This document shows, piece after piece, positions 48,329 through 59,986 of a stretch of DNA of 64,000 nucleotides. The stretch comes from Dermatemys mawii (taxonomy: Eukaryota; Chordata; Testudines; Dermatemydidae). The notes under the pieces are model-generated. The model was not told the origin of the DNA and ran no database searches. It saw nothing but the letters and a program-made list of their open reading frames with translations. Position 1 is the stretch's first letter, and every line of letters begins with the position of its first letter. The DNA lies in the NCBI GenBank assembly GCA_007922305.1, contig ML677358.1, positions 12,355,343 to 12,419,342 on the forward strand. Reading direction: 5' to 3'. Made by a program: the position numbers and the translations under genes.

Positions 48329-48577
48329 AGGTCAGACTATGCAAGCACTGCTGCTGGAACCACCCTCCCAGTCTGGGTAGACAGGCTTGTGCTAGTGGGT
48401 CCTGAGCTAGCAGTATGGATGTTGCAGCTCGGGCTCTCAAGCCTAGGGGATTGGGTAGGCTTAAGGGCCAAGCCACATTGTCCTCGCTGCTATTTTTAGC
48501 AAGCTAGCTTGAGCTCTGCTAGTACGAGTCTGTCTACCCAGCTTGGAGGCTTGCTCCTGGCTGCAGTGTAGACATAC
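48329..48577. mobile_element. MITE inserted in a CORE-SINE
   Basis: About 249 bp lies between two halves of one SINE. Its text (GGCTTGTGCTAGTGGGTCC, GGATGTTGCAGCTCGGGCTC, CTGCTATTTTTAGCAAGC, GCAGTGTAGACATACCCTA) matches a turtle MITE with a GTAGACATACCC end. Internal inverse text is degraded. The exact edges may be off by a few bases because CCC or CCCT occurs at both junctions. Confidence 0.6.
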
Positions 48578-48690
48578 CCTAAGTGACTTGCCCAAGATCA
48601 TATAGGGAATCTGTGGTTGTACTGGAAATTGAACCCAGGTGTCCTGAGTCTCGGGCCAGTGACCTACTTAACGGGACCCTCCCTCCTGCT
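48578..48690 (-). repeat. CORE-SINE, 5' part (split by a MITE)
   Basis: On the minus strand: head-side ACCTGGGTTCAATTTCCAG with a B-box-like GGGTTCAATT, then TATATGATCTTGGGCAAGTC. It joins in sequence order to the part ending at 48328 once the MITE is removed. Confidence 0.7.
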
Positions 48691-50429
48691 CTGGATGAGT
48701 GGGCTTCACCATGCAGTCTCATGTGTTTATATTTAAGGTTGGTGTCAGCATCAGAACATTAATCAGAAACAGCTAAATTAAAGAGGTTACTGCAATACAA
48801 TGAGCGCTGAAAGGAGAATATTAAAAATGGCGGTCGGAACAGGAACATGCAACAGTGAAATCTGGCTACGGAAACAAAGAATCACAATCTTTGGCAGCTC
48901 CTGGGGAGGCCCAACTGGAAAATGAAAACACAACCTCTAATCTTATTCTGTGTTTCAGGGTGTATTTATTGCATGTTTGTTTATTTATTTATTTAACACA
49001 AGCACACCCTTTAGGATTTTCCCAAGAATATGAAGCAAATAATTGTTTTCAAAGCTTAGGAACCTTTGTTCTCCTGCAAACAGTTCTGCTTTTCTATTTC
49101 GGATGTGTGCACAATAAAAACCAGACCCATCCTGGGTGGTACAGAATCTCCTCAAGTCCTGCACTCTGTACCATGCAAGACACCGTTTTATTTGATGCCA
49201 AAGAGGAAAGGGGAGTAGGGGGAAGGGAGGGTGTTTAGCACATTCTCTCTTTCCCTTCCTTGCCTTGGTGCAGTCACTTTCCTTAAGCCCATCAGTGCAG
49301 CTGTTTCCACCCAAAGGGCACTCACATGGCCTCTTGGACACATGTTCTATATCTCAACAAAACATCACCAGAAACAATTAAAAACAAATGCAACAATCTA
49401 TTCTCCTGAGGTCACTATCAGGAACTGCATCAAATGGGTTAAGAGGAGTTGTTATAGTTCTTATGAAACCTTTCCCCAGTACTTTATTTGTTTTTTTTAA
49501 AAAAATCTATATAAAAATTATGTATAGAACCTAAACGAAACAGTTACATTCATGTTCAGAACTAAATTATTGAAACCAATGGGTAGTAAAATGGGCAGTT
49601 TTGCTCACTGCAGGCTTTCATTTTACTATAATTTAAGGCCATTTAATTGACATTGAACTCAACAACACATCATTAATGGGGTTTCAGTTCAATTTTCAAT
49701 CAGATGTTTTTCCTGTTTCAAATCTCTCCTTATAAATCTCAAATTAAGTTTCATTCAAAGCAATTTAAAATATATGCATAGCTGATGCCTTCACTGATCT
49801 ACTGTAACAAATCATCAGGATACATTTCCATCAGCCACAGAATGCAGGCACAATGGTCTGTAGTATAAACTGTGTTTTTTGTTGGAAAAGGAAGTTTTCA
49901 CACTTTTTCAGTGGGAATGAGAGGCTGAAAGAATGCTGAGAAATAATGGAAGAAATAATTCTGAATGAGACCTAGTTGGTGAGAGTGGAAAGCAAATTAG
50001 ACAGGAGTTTGCAATGCAACATGGTTGCCAAGAAGAAAAAAAATCCAATACCATTTTAAACCACATACGTATTGTGTCAGAGAACAAGGAGATAACAGTC
50101 TAATTGTACCACAGTCTTTAGCTCTGGCATTAATGAAATATTGCTGTTGATTCTACGCACCTTAAAATATATTGAAAACCTGGAGTTCAGAGAAAAACTA
50201 AAGTGATCATGTGGCTTGAGGTAAAATTAACAGTGACTAAACAGCAATTGATTAAACAACAACTGATTAAGCAGGACTTCAAGGAGGTATAAACTGACAG
50301 GAAAGGAAAGAAATGAGGTAGAGTGGGTTAGAAATCATTCTCAAGGGGACTAAGTAAAAGGTGCTAAAATTTAGGTTGACAATCAGGAGAAATATCACAC
50401 CAATGAGAACCATTATACAGTGCAAGAAT
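48691..50429. other. Unique noncoding sequence, about 1.7 kb
   Basis: No gene recognised. Includes a TTTATTTATTTATTTA stretch near 48979 and the candidate conserved block at 49545-49800. Confidence 0.45.
49545..49800. promoter_or_regulatory. Candidate conserved noncoding element
   Basis: AT-rich and repeat-free, with homeodomain-type and Sox-type words: CTAAATTATTGAAACCAATG, GGCCATTTAATTGACATTG, CATCATTAATGGGG, CAAAGCAATTTAAAATATATG. Judged on composition only. Confidence 0.18.
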
Positions 50430-50645
50430 CAGAGAGGCAGCCGTGTTAGTCTGGATCTGCAGAAGCGACAAGGAGTTCTGTGGCACCTTAAAGACTAACA
50501 AAAGTATTGAAGCATAAGCTTCCGTGGGCTAACATCCACTTTGTCGGATGCATGCAGTGGAAGTATGCAGAGGCAGGTATAAATAAGTAGGCAAAAACCA
50601 GGTTAGAGATAACAAGGTTAGTTCAATCAGGCTGAACCACCTTGT
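50430..50645 (-). mobile_element. Penelope-like element 3' end
   Basis: The plus strand reads CAGAGAGGCAGCCGTGTTAG, CTGTGGCACCTTAAAGAC, GAAGCATAAGCTTCCGTGGG, CTTTGTCGGATGCATGCAG and AGGTTAGAGATAACAAGG. This is the reverse complement of an element whose upstream part, in my memory of complete copies, codes for a GIY-YIG endonuclease. Only the noncoding 3' end is here, ending in the inverted repeat at 50601-50697. Confidence 0.65.
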
Positions 50646-50697
50646 TATTATAACAAGGTGGTTCAGCCTGACTGAACTAACTTTGTTATCTCTAACC
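50601..50697. repeat. 97-bp near-perfect palindrome
   Basis: A left arm of 48 nt (50601-50648), one central base, and a right arm of 48 nt (50650-50697). The arms pair at 46 of 48 positions; mismatches are at arm positions 16 and 26. The left arm is Penelope-like sequence (GGTTAGAGATAACAAGGTTA), so the right arm is an inverted duplicate of it. With no loop beyond one base, it would form a long stable hairpin or cruciform. Confidence 0.97.
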
Positions 50698-50714
50698 CAA
50701 TTATACCGTATAAT

Positions 50715-50875
50715 AGTTTCCCAAGAGAAGTGGTGGAAGTCCCGTCTCTTGGTACTTTAAATACACCAGAGATGTGCTGGAGGGAACAATCCTGCGTTGG
50801 TGGAATGGGGTGATGGAGGACTAGAGGATCTAATAGGTTTATCCTATCTCTAACTTCAGAGATATGCTATTGGCA
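50715..50875 (+). mobile_element. CR1 LINE 3' end fragment
   Basis: It reads TTTCCCAAGAGAAGTGGTGG, GTGCTGGAGGGAACAATCC, GATGGAGGACTAGAGGATC, TATCTCTAACTTC in CR1 3' sense order (compare 'ggaagtggtggaagccccat... gatgacctaa'). Copy is short and dead. It begins directly after the palindrome. Confidence 0.65.
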
Positions 50876-51645
50876 CATTTGTTGATGTTTTCAGCAGAGA
50901 GTACATTGACTAAATGGACATGGAGGCTGAATTCTCTCTGATCTCTTCCAAACCAGGGTTGTGTCATGTTTCCTGGGCACTACAGGTACTGAAAAAGCCT
51001 TGACAGACTCATTCCATGCAGAACAACTGCTGCAGAAAACTGGTTCAGAATCCTGGAGAGAATCCTTACACATCATTAGGGTTTCAAATCAGAATGTATA
51101 TTAACATGCAAGAATGGTGAGAAAACAGTAAGGGGGAATGAACGCCTCAGGGGACTGACAATGAGGTATAGAGTCTTTCACCTCCAGGTGACCAGTTCAG
51201 TTTCAACCCAGACTAGAAATGACTACTAGCTTTTACTACGCAACAGGGGTCTAAGAACCTAGGTTAAATGAGTCTGTGGTCTCACTCCAGTTGCCTGGGA
51301 AGAGCTATTAGAGTACATCAGTAACAGCATTGCCATCTCTCACATTTTTATCTGAAGTCTTGTGACACTGATGGTTATCATTAAGTTTATGGACTTGCAT
51401 GATTATGTGACAAATTGCTTTCATAGTAAAGTACGTTTCTAGACCTCCTGGTTGCAGAGAAAAGCTTGATAACATGAGCGGAGCATCCCCTAAAAGGCTC
51501 AAAACCCAGAAGGCCAAATAAAAAAATACATTTTTAAAAATCTCATTATTTCTAAGACAATTTTTTCATTTTTGAGGGGCAGGGGGTGACTCGTGATCTT
51601 TCAAAGCTTGGGGTTGGCAACGTCAGAGTGCATATATAATTTATT
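50876..51645. other. Unique noncoding sequence
   Basis: No gene recognised. Confidence 0.45.
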
Positions 51646-52560
51646 AAAACCAAATACCCACCAAACCAAAATCACTCCGCTGCACGCACCATTCCCCCGC
51701 CCCCGGCCCCAGGGAGAGCACAGGAGAAAAGAATGAACCACAAGTGACCCATCTTAGTCACGTCACTTAATGCATTGCTGCAAGGCACTCAGATACTATA
51801 GTGATGAGGTTACTACAAGAACCAATTAGAATAACATCAAGTCGAACTTCTCTCTTCTTCGCAGTCGCAGAGAAGCCAAGGGCTGAATAAAATGGAGAAT
51901 GAACTGGCTTCCCACACAGAGGTAGACTTCCCAGGATAAGGCTGAAGAAAGTTGGTGAGACGGGGGAAGCTTCCATTGCATTGCCCATGCCTTACCTGTT
52001 CCGAGGAGATTACAGTCTGCAGAACGTAATCTACTCTTTAAAGGGAGCAAAACTAGCTAGGAGAGGAAGAAAACCATATTAAAAGCAGCAAGACACTAAC
52101 ATCACAGTACAGTAGGTATAGCCGCAAAGTAACTGCCTTTCCTTTCCCTGCTCGTTGCATAGATCTTTCCAACCCACCATCTTTTTAAAAAAACAAACAA
52201 AAAAAAAACCCTCTTAATTGCAAACAAATGACAAACAAACGTTGAGTCTCAAATGACTAAGCTTGGCTCTGAATTTACTCCTCTTCCCCTCACCCCCTCT
52301 CCTTTAAAAAAAATAGCTGCTAAGGTTTAATGAAAGCAACATGCGAATGCAATGAGTCAACTGCAGAGCAACCTAAACATCCGCGTTTAGCTGATCTGCA
52401 TTATGTAAGGTCGCTGAGCTTTACAGCAAGGCTCTGCTTTGGCTCTGGGGTGGACGGAGTCAAATAAGCAGCACTGTTTGAACTCCAGCACACAAACAAC
52501 TGAAAATGCAGAGCATGCAATCTGGCTGGTCCTGCAGGAGACACAAAAGATTAAATTCTG
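51646..52560 (-). promoter_or_regulatory. Possible 5' exon and promoter region, minus strand
   Basis: On the minus strand a strong donor, GGAACAG|GTAAGGCATG, lies at 51991-51992. The sequence before it (up to about 52560) is repeat-poor, with GAGTCAACGT-type and TGACTCATTGC (AP-1-like) words and a GC-rich stretch downstream (CCCCCGCCCCCGGCCCCAGG on the plus strand at about 51693). Two acceptors could also start a small internal exon: CTTCCTCTCCTAG or ATTACGTTCTGCAG. No coding frame is evident, so a noncoding first exon or small internal exon is the most I would propose. Confidence 0.22.
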
Positions 52561-52575
52561 TGCAAAAATATAGGC

Positions 52576-52749
52576 CAGTGGTTCCCAAACTGAGGTTTGT
52601 GAACCTCTGGGGGTTCACAAAATGTTACAGGGGATTCTCAGGGGAAAAATTCCCTAATGGCGGGTAGAGCTGTCCATGCAGATCCAGGGAAGCATGGGGC
52701 CAGCAGCCTGGAGCCTTGGGACTTTCAAGGGCAAAGCAGATCAATGCAA
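52576..52749 (+). mobile_element. hAT-like element, 5' end only
   Basis: It starts CAGTGGTTCCCAAACTGAGG and continues GTGAACCTCTGGGGGTTCAC and GGGGATTCTCAGGGG, the 5' part of a CAGTGGTTC-ended hAT family. It runs into the microsatellite at 52753, and no matching 3' end is found beyond. Confidence 0.6.

Positions 52750-52752
<3 letters not shown>

Positions 52753-52816
<64 letters not shown>
52753..52816. repeat. Compound (TC)22(AC)10 microsatellite
   Basis: Uninterrupted TC repeats at 52753-52796 switch directly to AC repeats at 52797-52816. Frames of 62-110 codons that cross it on both strands owe their length to the repeat. Confidence 0.98.
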
Positions 52817-55800
52817 CTCAAACAAAATGGAAATATTTGCCAAATGAAAAAAAAAAATCAATAGTTCTTCAGAGAAGGATCCTATGCCAACAGAACAAAT
52901 TTGTGGAGTTTTATGCTAGAGTTGGCTTAACATTGTCCGAGTCCCTAGGCAATACATACCTGCTCCTATACAGTCAATTAAGTGTCTAACAGGAAATTTG
53001 AATTAAAGCTCACTCTAAATAGAATAAAGAAAAGTTATTCTATTTATTTACTCTTCCTAATTTAGATATTTTAAATAATATAGCAAACAGACATTCAATC
53101 TTGTGTGTTTTATTTTTCAAATTTAACCACACTTGACACACTACAATCACCATTTAAAATTTCAGTAGGATTCATCTCCATACATTTCCAGAAGATTAAG
53201 GTATTGCCTTACCATTATGTTTTAAAGATTGGAATAAAATATCCATTTAATTTTAGTAATTACTACTAAAGACTAAAAGCTATGAGAGTTGTTTTTTTAA
53301 AAAAATCTAAAATAAGCCATTGATTCACTGGGTGACCCAGGGCAGGTCACCATAGAATTCATCATGACTTCTTCAACCCAGCTGGAAATTTGGTAAAAAA
53401 GGCAGGACCTTGCTGAAAACCAGATGCTACATCTCAGCTGATATTTCCTGGGTAAACAAACCATAAAAATACAAAAAGAAAAAAATCTTCATGCACTTCG
53501 GAGCGGCTCAGTGGAACTGCAAAATCCAGAACACCCTATGTTCATGAACAAGATTCTCACATTATATAGGCAAGACGACCAGTGCAAGGGCCCAAACCAA
53601 CAAGCTGTACGCACACAGAATTCCAATCACCTTTCATGGAACTTGTGAGCAGAGGAACAGAGGGAGCAGACCCCAAGTGCATACCGAAATGGATTCTGCT
53701 GACAATTTTCCTAGAAGATTATGCTGCATGTCATCTGATTGCTATAGAACTTTATGTGGCTAGTGAGTCAAATCCTGCTCTCCAATACAGCTGCATAATC
53801 TGAAATAACTCCTGACTATCAGCCATGAAATGAAGAGCAGAGACTTAGACTCAGCTTCTCGAGTTACAAATCTTATCATAATTCTATCAGATATTTTCTA
53901 AACTTTTGCTCTTAAATCTCACAGTCTATTTGCCAAACCACAGACCAATACAAGCCATTGCTTGGTCATGGTATTTTGTGGCAGTATATATAACAAGAAA
54001 GCTTGGAATGACCTCTTGATAGTGTTCTAGCACATGAACTTATTTCAAAGCCACATACAACTTCATTATGTCATAAATCAAAATGGTTTCAGAGCTTATG
54101 CAGAACAACATTCTGCGGGAGAATTTTTAAAAAAACTTTTGTCTTTAGAGTTGTCTAAAACAGTAACATGGGCCTTGATCAAGCAAGTTGATCCACAAGC
54201 ACAGGCCCTATGCTTAAGATGGGCATCAGTGGTTGCTGGGAGGCTCTGAACGGGTATAAGGGTCCATTCACATGAATCAACTTGCACCACTGGAGCTTTG
54301 GTTTGTAGTCCACCCTGTGGTATTGTTGCCTCTCTTTCTCAGTTGTATAAAACCAACTGTCAGTATAGAGCAGGTGAAGTACATTATTCAATTTCAGCAA
54401 AGATGCTGACATTTATTATGAAATGTGTATTTTCTTTACATATCCTTTTTAAAAAAATGCTGGAAAATCATTTCCCGCCAATTATACAGCCCCTGGTATA
54501 ATGAAAGCGCACTTGAAATCTGTATTCAACTTTTGGTTGAATGATCAAGACAGTTGCTGAAATCAGCAGCTCACCCATTAGTCCAATGTGACAGCAAGGG
54601 GCCATACTATAGCCTCCTCTTTGTGACAGAGAGGAGATTCATCTCTTATGTCCCCCACAGTGACAGTCAGCAGATGATCTCATCACTAGCAGACCTCAGA
54701 AGATCTTGCAGGTGATCTCTAGTTGTGTGGCTGGCTGAAGCTGCTCTGCACAGCACTATCCCCCCAGTAAGCTTATGGGAAAGTTCCTGTGGGCATTAAT
54801 GTTGACAGTCAGGATTAAATTGCACAGCATTCTGCACTATGTAGCCATCAAGTGGAAGACTTAGATATTCAGCAACCCAGAGAATACCATGAAGGTACTA
54901 GTCCTCCATGCACATACCCACAGGTCTTGGGACATCCTTCTGTTGGGTGGCCAAATCCATTGGCTCTTCTGCTTCTTTTCTGACTACCTCATAGAATTTC
55001 CCATGTGGTTTTGTGTCCTGGAGTTTTATTTCAGTAGGAGGATAGAGTCCTAAGATGGATGATGGTTGAACACAACTTTGTTAGTTAATATTTTATCCTG
55101 ACCAAAACATATTCCCCTTTTAATTCAGAATATTTCCTCAGAGCTGTTGATAGTGTTACAAAAATCAATTTCTAGCACAGCCAAGTAATCACTCAGTGCT
55201 ACCATGTTTGTTGTTACTACTTCTCTTAGAGGAAGTGCCAAACATTTTCATGGAGTTCTGCCTCCTCAGCCCACACAAGCTGCTATCTTGAACGAACAGG
55301 TGCACAGACACAATTATCAAAGTTCAAAACAAAACAGCAAGATTAATATGTTAAAATGGCCAGGATTTAAGATTGAAAACCTTGTTCCTATCCAGCCTTG
55401 CTGGGTCATTTAAACCCTGACCTTAATCTGTTGAGACTCCTTAAAATAAACAAGACCATCAGAACCAATTCAGAATTCTTTCATTGGAGTTCTGACAGAA
55501 ACAACACCAACTTCCATCTATTGACATAGTTTCTAACATCACCATAATTCTCAAAACTGTACATTCTCCAAAGATAAAAAGGAAAACAAGTAGCAAACCA
55601 ACACCCTATCCTGAAGAGGTCTCTCTGGAAACCTATTGTATTTGGCATTGAGCCACTCAAATTCATCAGAGACAAGGAACTGTTTATTTTTACACCAACT
55701 ACATCTTATTGTTTCTGGAAGCAGTGTATGTAAATTGTCAAAGTACAAATTTATATTTCCACTGGCTTCAGCTTTTTATGCTCTGTACAGACTACATTCC

Positions 55801-56584
55801 ACAATACCTATGTACTCGCAGTGCATGCTTGAAACCCCAAATTTTAGCATGTTGTATGTGTCCGCCAACACTTCCCTTGCAAAAAGTCATGGTGGATTCA
55901 GGATGGGATGTGTTGTCAGTGGTGCACATAGCCTCATCTTCAAGGGTGGTGAGCTCACACGCCTCCTTCTGGCTTTGTCTGGAGTTGTGGGTGTTCAGTG
56001 AATCAGGCGTGGAAGACAAACTGTTACTGGCAATCTGGCTTTACAGTCTAGTCAAAAACATTACTTAGCAGTTTCTGCAAATATTTTGTGAACTTTACCA
56101 CTCCCACATTTGTAACAACCAGTTGCTGCAAAATCAATAGCATCCTAATGAGAAATTTTTGCTGATACAAAGCAACTGAAGAAAGCTTATTCAGATGAAA
56201 CTCCAAAAATATGATTATAAAGCAAAATGAAGTAGCTGTTCATTAGGGGTATTAAGAAACCTAGCATTAAAGAGACAGGCAGATGTCTCTGCTCCCAAAA
56301 TGAGGGGTGAATTCTGTGGCATCTTTAGACAGGAGAGCCACAAACTGGGCTGAAAGGCAGAGGTAGCAACAGAGAAGTGATGCAGAAGAAACCAAATGGG
56401 TTATTTAGCAATAGATGTGATGTGCTGGGAAAACATAAGAAAGATGTCATTGAAGGGAATGTCTATATACTGAGTCACATCAGGGCTGGGGAATGAGAAA
56501 GGGGAAAACATGGGGAATAACAAGATGACTTGACATGAACACCACAAGATCAGAGCAGGGCTTGAGACAGATGACATGCACCAT
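52817..56584. other. Unique noncoding sequence, about 3.8 kb
   Basis: No gene, RNA gene or firm repeat. 54560-55060 is slightly GC-richer, with evenly spaced C-rich words; it may be a worn repeat. Overlapping frames at 55636-56068 have no similarity. Confidence 0.45.
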
Positions 56585-56815
56585 GGCCCTCTGGGTAGGA
56601 CACTGACCAGAGTCAGAAGCGTTGGGTTCTACTCATGGCTCTGCCCACTGCCGTATTATTGGTCAAGTTACTTCTGTTTCCCCTCCCATGTTTTGTCTTG
56701 TCTATTGAGGTCATAAAATCTTCAGGCTAAGGACCATCTTAATATAGCCTTGTAGTGTCTAGTGCATCAGGGTTTGGTTGGTACCGAACTATAACAACCA
56801 CAACAAGAGGGCAAA
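56585..56815 (+). repeat. CORE-SINE (MIR-like), most of the element
   Basis: It has a tRNA-like head (CTCTGGGTAGGACACTGACC, then GTTGGGTTCTACTCATGGCT with a B-box-like GGGTTCTAC), a core with TTGGTCAAGTTACTTCTG, and a tail (TAATATAGCCTTGTAGTGTC, AGTGCATCAGGGTTTGG). Order agrees with the copy at 41835-42030. Confidence 0.7.
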
Positions 56816-58220
56816 GAGATGAGTGTGGATAGAGTTAATTGATGGTCTTTTGAAAGTTTTTTGTAGCTACACAAAGGCTCAGGGTTTATACATAATGGAG
56901 AAAGCCAACTTTTATGTGCTCCGGTTTATTTTGCAAGGTTCCATGGATTACTATAAAAAAAACAGTGAGTAATTATTTAAAAAAATTATAGAAAAGTCTC
57001 GGGATCCTTGATGTGGTTTCTCATGTTCTCGCAGTAGGGAGAACACTAAAGAGCTTTATGACAATATTGTTGTTTAATATAGAAAGCAGATGAAAACAGT
57101 AAATGCACTGGAAGTGGTGTTTTGTATTGGCACCTGTTTATCATTTAAAGCCCAAGTGGCATTTAGCATCACTGGCCACGAAAGCTAGCACCAAAACTGG
57201 ACTACTCATTGGCATTTAAGTTTAGCATGACCAAGTGTTAGAAACCTGTCTGAAGGAGTTCGACCCCATTATTTTGGACATGATAGCAATGTCTCCTGCT
57301 CGGAATCCTAATTTTAGTTTTCTTCCTGGTAGGAAAACATTCACTGCAAATAATAATAAACCCAAAGGTAAATGCCAAAAATAATCAAGAACACATGTGC
57401 GTTCTTTTTTATTTTTTAACAAAAGGATATTACTAACGAACCTCAAAAGAAGTGCTGTAGAGCTAATGTTCCTCGATTCCCCTTTTTTGGCAATAAATAA
57501 TAAAAAGAAACCCTCACAAAACTTGACCCTATGGTCTGAAAGGTGATCTTTCCTCTCATGGAATCCAACTTCCCTACTCATTGCAAGTCCTGGATCTCTC
57601 TGACATCTATTGTGATTGACAGAATAAGTAGTAACTAAACAATTTATGAGCCTGAGCAGACTCTTACTTCAGTGAAGGTTTTAGACTTATTTAAAGCTGC
57701 AGTCCAGCAGATAAACACGGCTGCTTTCAGCAGTCATCTATCACCTCACAACCTTACCACTGTTGTCTGCAGGCTTCTCTGACTTGTTTGGTTGTGTTAA
57801 AAAAAAAATCTTGGGTGTTCATAGGCGAAATATTTTCACAGGAAAATATACGTTAGCAAAGAACAGACATCTCCCATTTGACAGAACATTCACAGACAGG
57901 CCTAAATTCTGATAGTGAGATGAACATTTTACTCCTTGACGAGCTTATCTGATAAAGACCACTGTATGTTTTGGCACAGCTAATATTCTGTAGCCTGGTG
58001 AAACCCAGCACTGAGGTAATTTACAGGCTGAAGTGTCCTTTTTGTAACCAGGGTATTTGAGCCAAACATTTTGTAGATTATAAAGTTATGAAGTGTGACT
58101 ATAGTACAACTCAGCTGATATCTAAACTAAAGGAGAGAAAGTACCTCTGCTATCTGAGGAAGAGCAAACAACGGTGTTTTCAGGCTTTCACCCTGGCTTG
58201 TACCACTGAAAGCATGATGT
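56816..58220. other. Unique noncoding sequence, about 1.4 kb
   Basis: No gene recognised. Minus-strand donor-like words near 57659 and 57758 lack good acceptors. Confidence 0.45.
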
Positions 58221-58282
58221 AATCCATGGATTAGATCCCAAGGCAAGAATGGACTACAGTATTACGATCTGATCATCTAGTC
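58221..58282 (-). mobile_element. CR1 LINE 3' end, left part (split by hAT)
   Basis: It reads AATCCATGGATTAGATCCC ... GATCTGATCATCTAGTC, the 3' UTR end of CR1 in antisense. It continues at 58621 after the hAT and its duplicated target site. Confidence 0.7.
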
Positions 58283-58612
58283 CAGGGGTCGGCAACCTTT
58301 CAGAAGTGGTGTGCTGAGTCATCATTTATTTAAAGTTAATTAACTCTAATTTAAGGTTCCGCGTGCCAGTAATACATTTTAACATTTTTAGAAGGTCTCT
58401 TTCTATTCATCTATAATATAGAACTAAACTATTGTTGTATGTAAAGTAAATCAAATGTTTAAGAAGTTTCATTAATTAGTTTAATTTAAATTAAAATTAA
58501 ATTAAAATACAGAGCTCCCCAGATTGGTGGCCAGGACCCGGGCAGTGTGAGTGCCACTGAAAATCAGCTTGCATGCCACCTTCGGCACCCATGCCATAGG
58601 TTGCCTACCCCG
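58283..58612 (-). mobile_element. hAT nonautonomous element, CAGGGGTYGGCAACC family, copy 3
   Basis: A 330-bp element from CAGGGGTCGGCAACCTTTCAG to CATAGGTTGCCTACCCCG. The exact 8-bp duplication ATCTAGTC flanks it at 58275-58282 and 58613-58620. It is in the same orientation as copy 2 at 45952 and opposite to copy 1. Ends pair over about 15 bp. No transposase. Confidence 0.95.
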
Positions 58613-58740
58613 ATCTAGTCTGACCTCCTGCATAACACTGGCCATAGAACTTCCCCCAAATTATTTGTAGAGCACATCTTTTTTAGAAAATCATTCAGTC
58701 TTGATTTACAGTTTGTCCATGATTGTGTGCAGATAGATAA
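58613..58740 (-). mobile_element. CR1 LINE 3' end, right part (split by hAT)
   Basis: After the duplicated ATCTAGTC it continues TGACCTCCTGCATAACACTG, GCCATAGAACTTCCCCC, TTCAGTCTTGATTTACAG, which is contiguous CR1 sequence with the part ending at 58282. Confidence 0.8.
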
Positions 58741-59820
58741 CTATCAGATTTAAAGTTCAGGATAAACAACTCAGTCCATCCAAAAAAGTATGTTGACAAC
58801 AGCTGAGCCAAGGTGAAGATGAATTCTTGGTTATTTCAGTATGACTGATGTCATTTGTTAAGAAAATTGTTGTAGTGGCAAGATTTCCCGCAAAAATTAT
58901 AAATTTTGGTCTTGTTATGACTCCAGATCTACATGTACCAGATTTTGTGGTGTTTTCTGGAACTGAAGTAATACATTACGGTTTGGCAGTAGTGCTAGTA
59001 GTTCCTTCTCATTTTCTGTTGTTCATTAAACTTGTTGGAAATAGGACGTTATTTGTTGATTTCTGTATTGCAGCATAATTTAGAGTAAATGGATATCACA
59101 AGGGAAGGAAGCCAAAAGGAAATAAAAATAAATAAACCCAGGCACACAAGAACAAAAATCAAGTCAGAAAAGTTATGAAGAACTAAATCAAGAGACGTGT
59201 CAGGTATAGAAAAACAGGAAGCTAGTGTTCCTTGTAACATAGTGCTCCTCTTAACACTCTTGTAAGCTGACTGCTTATCCAAAAGGAGGCAAAAAAGCAG
59301 ATATGGTGCTAATTCTTGGGGAGTCCTTGTCAACACCATCTGTGTTCACGTCAAGCTCTTGGACAATATCAAGATAAATCAAATTCCCTCACAAGAAGCA
59401 GTCTGTAAAAGCTAGAAGGCAAAACAAGGAACAAGGCTAAGAATTAGCCTTAGGGTTGCTTTGATTGTCTCAGTTACAAAACAATAACAACCCACTTATT
59501 TTATTGAAAGCTCATTCTTGTTGTCTCACAGTGCTGCAACCAGCTAAACACAGCACTCTGGGCTACCAGCACTCTAGTTGTGCCTTAAATAAAAATAAGA
59601 CCACGGTGCCATAGAATGAATTTATCTCGTAAGCAGCCTTGTACTCTTTGCATTCAACTAGATATTCTATATGGAAGTTCCTAGCACTTACCTACAACAC
59701 TGGTAGCAAATCCATGACTTGGCTCCAAATCACAGGGTGGTGATGTGATCACAACTCACCACAGATAGGTACAAAAATGATCACCACAGTGCTTCCATGC
59801 ATTCATGCAACTGAGAGGAA
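58741..59820. other. Unique noncoding sequence
   Basis: No gene recognised. A minus-strand strong donor (TAG|GTAAGTGC near 59690) has no open upstream exon. Confidence 0.45.
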
Positions 59821-59986
59821 GGGTGGTCCAGTGATTAGAGAAACAGCCTAGGGCTTGGGAGACCCAGGTTTGGTTCCCTACTCAAACCACAGACTTCCTA
59901 TGGCCTTGGGCAGGGCACTTAGTCTCATCTGTCAAATAAGAATAAGAGCACATCTCTACCTCACAAGAATGTTATAGAGATAAATA
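59821..59986 (+). repeat. CORE-SINE (MIR-like), main part (split by a Tigger-like MITE)
   Basis: tRNA-like head GGGTGGTCCAGTGATTAGAG; B-box-like region GACCCAGGTTTGGTTCCC; core CCTTGGGCAGGGCACTTAG; tail CATCTCTACCTCACAAGAATG and GAGATAAATA. The element continues at 60305. Confidence 0.8.

Noticed and set aside
52625..52989. Frames with (SL)n and (ER)n stretches
   Set aside because: Translation of the (TC)n(AC)n microsatellite plus a hAT fragment.
59690..59830. Minus-strand donor TAG|GTAAGT
   Set aside because: All frames to the nearest acceptor are closed, and the exon would run into a SINE.
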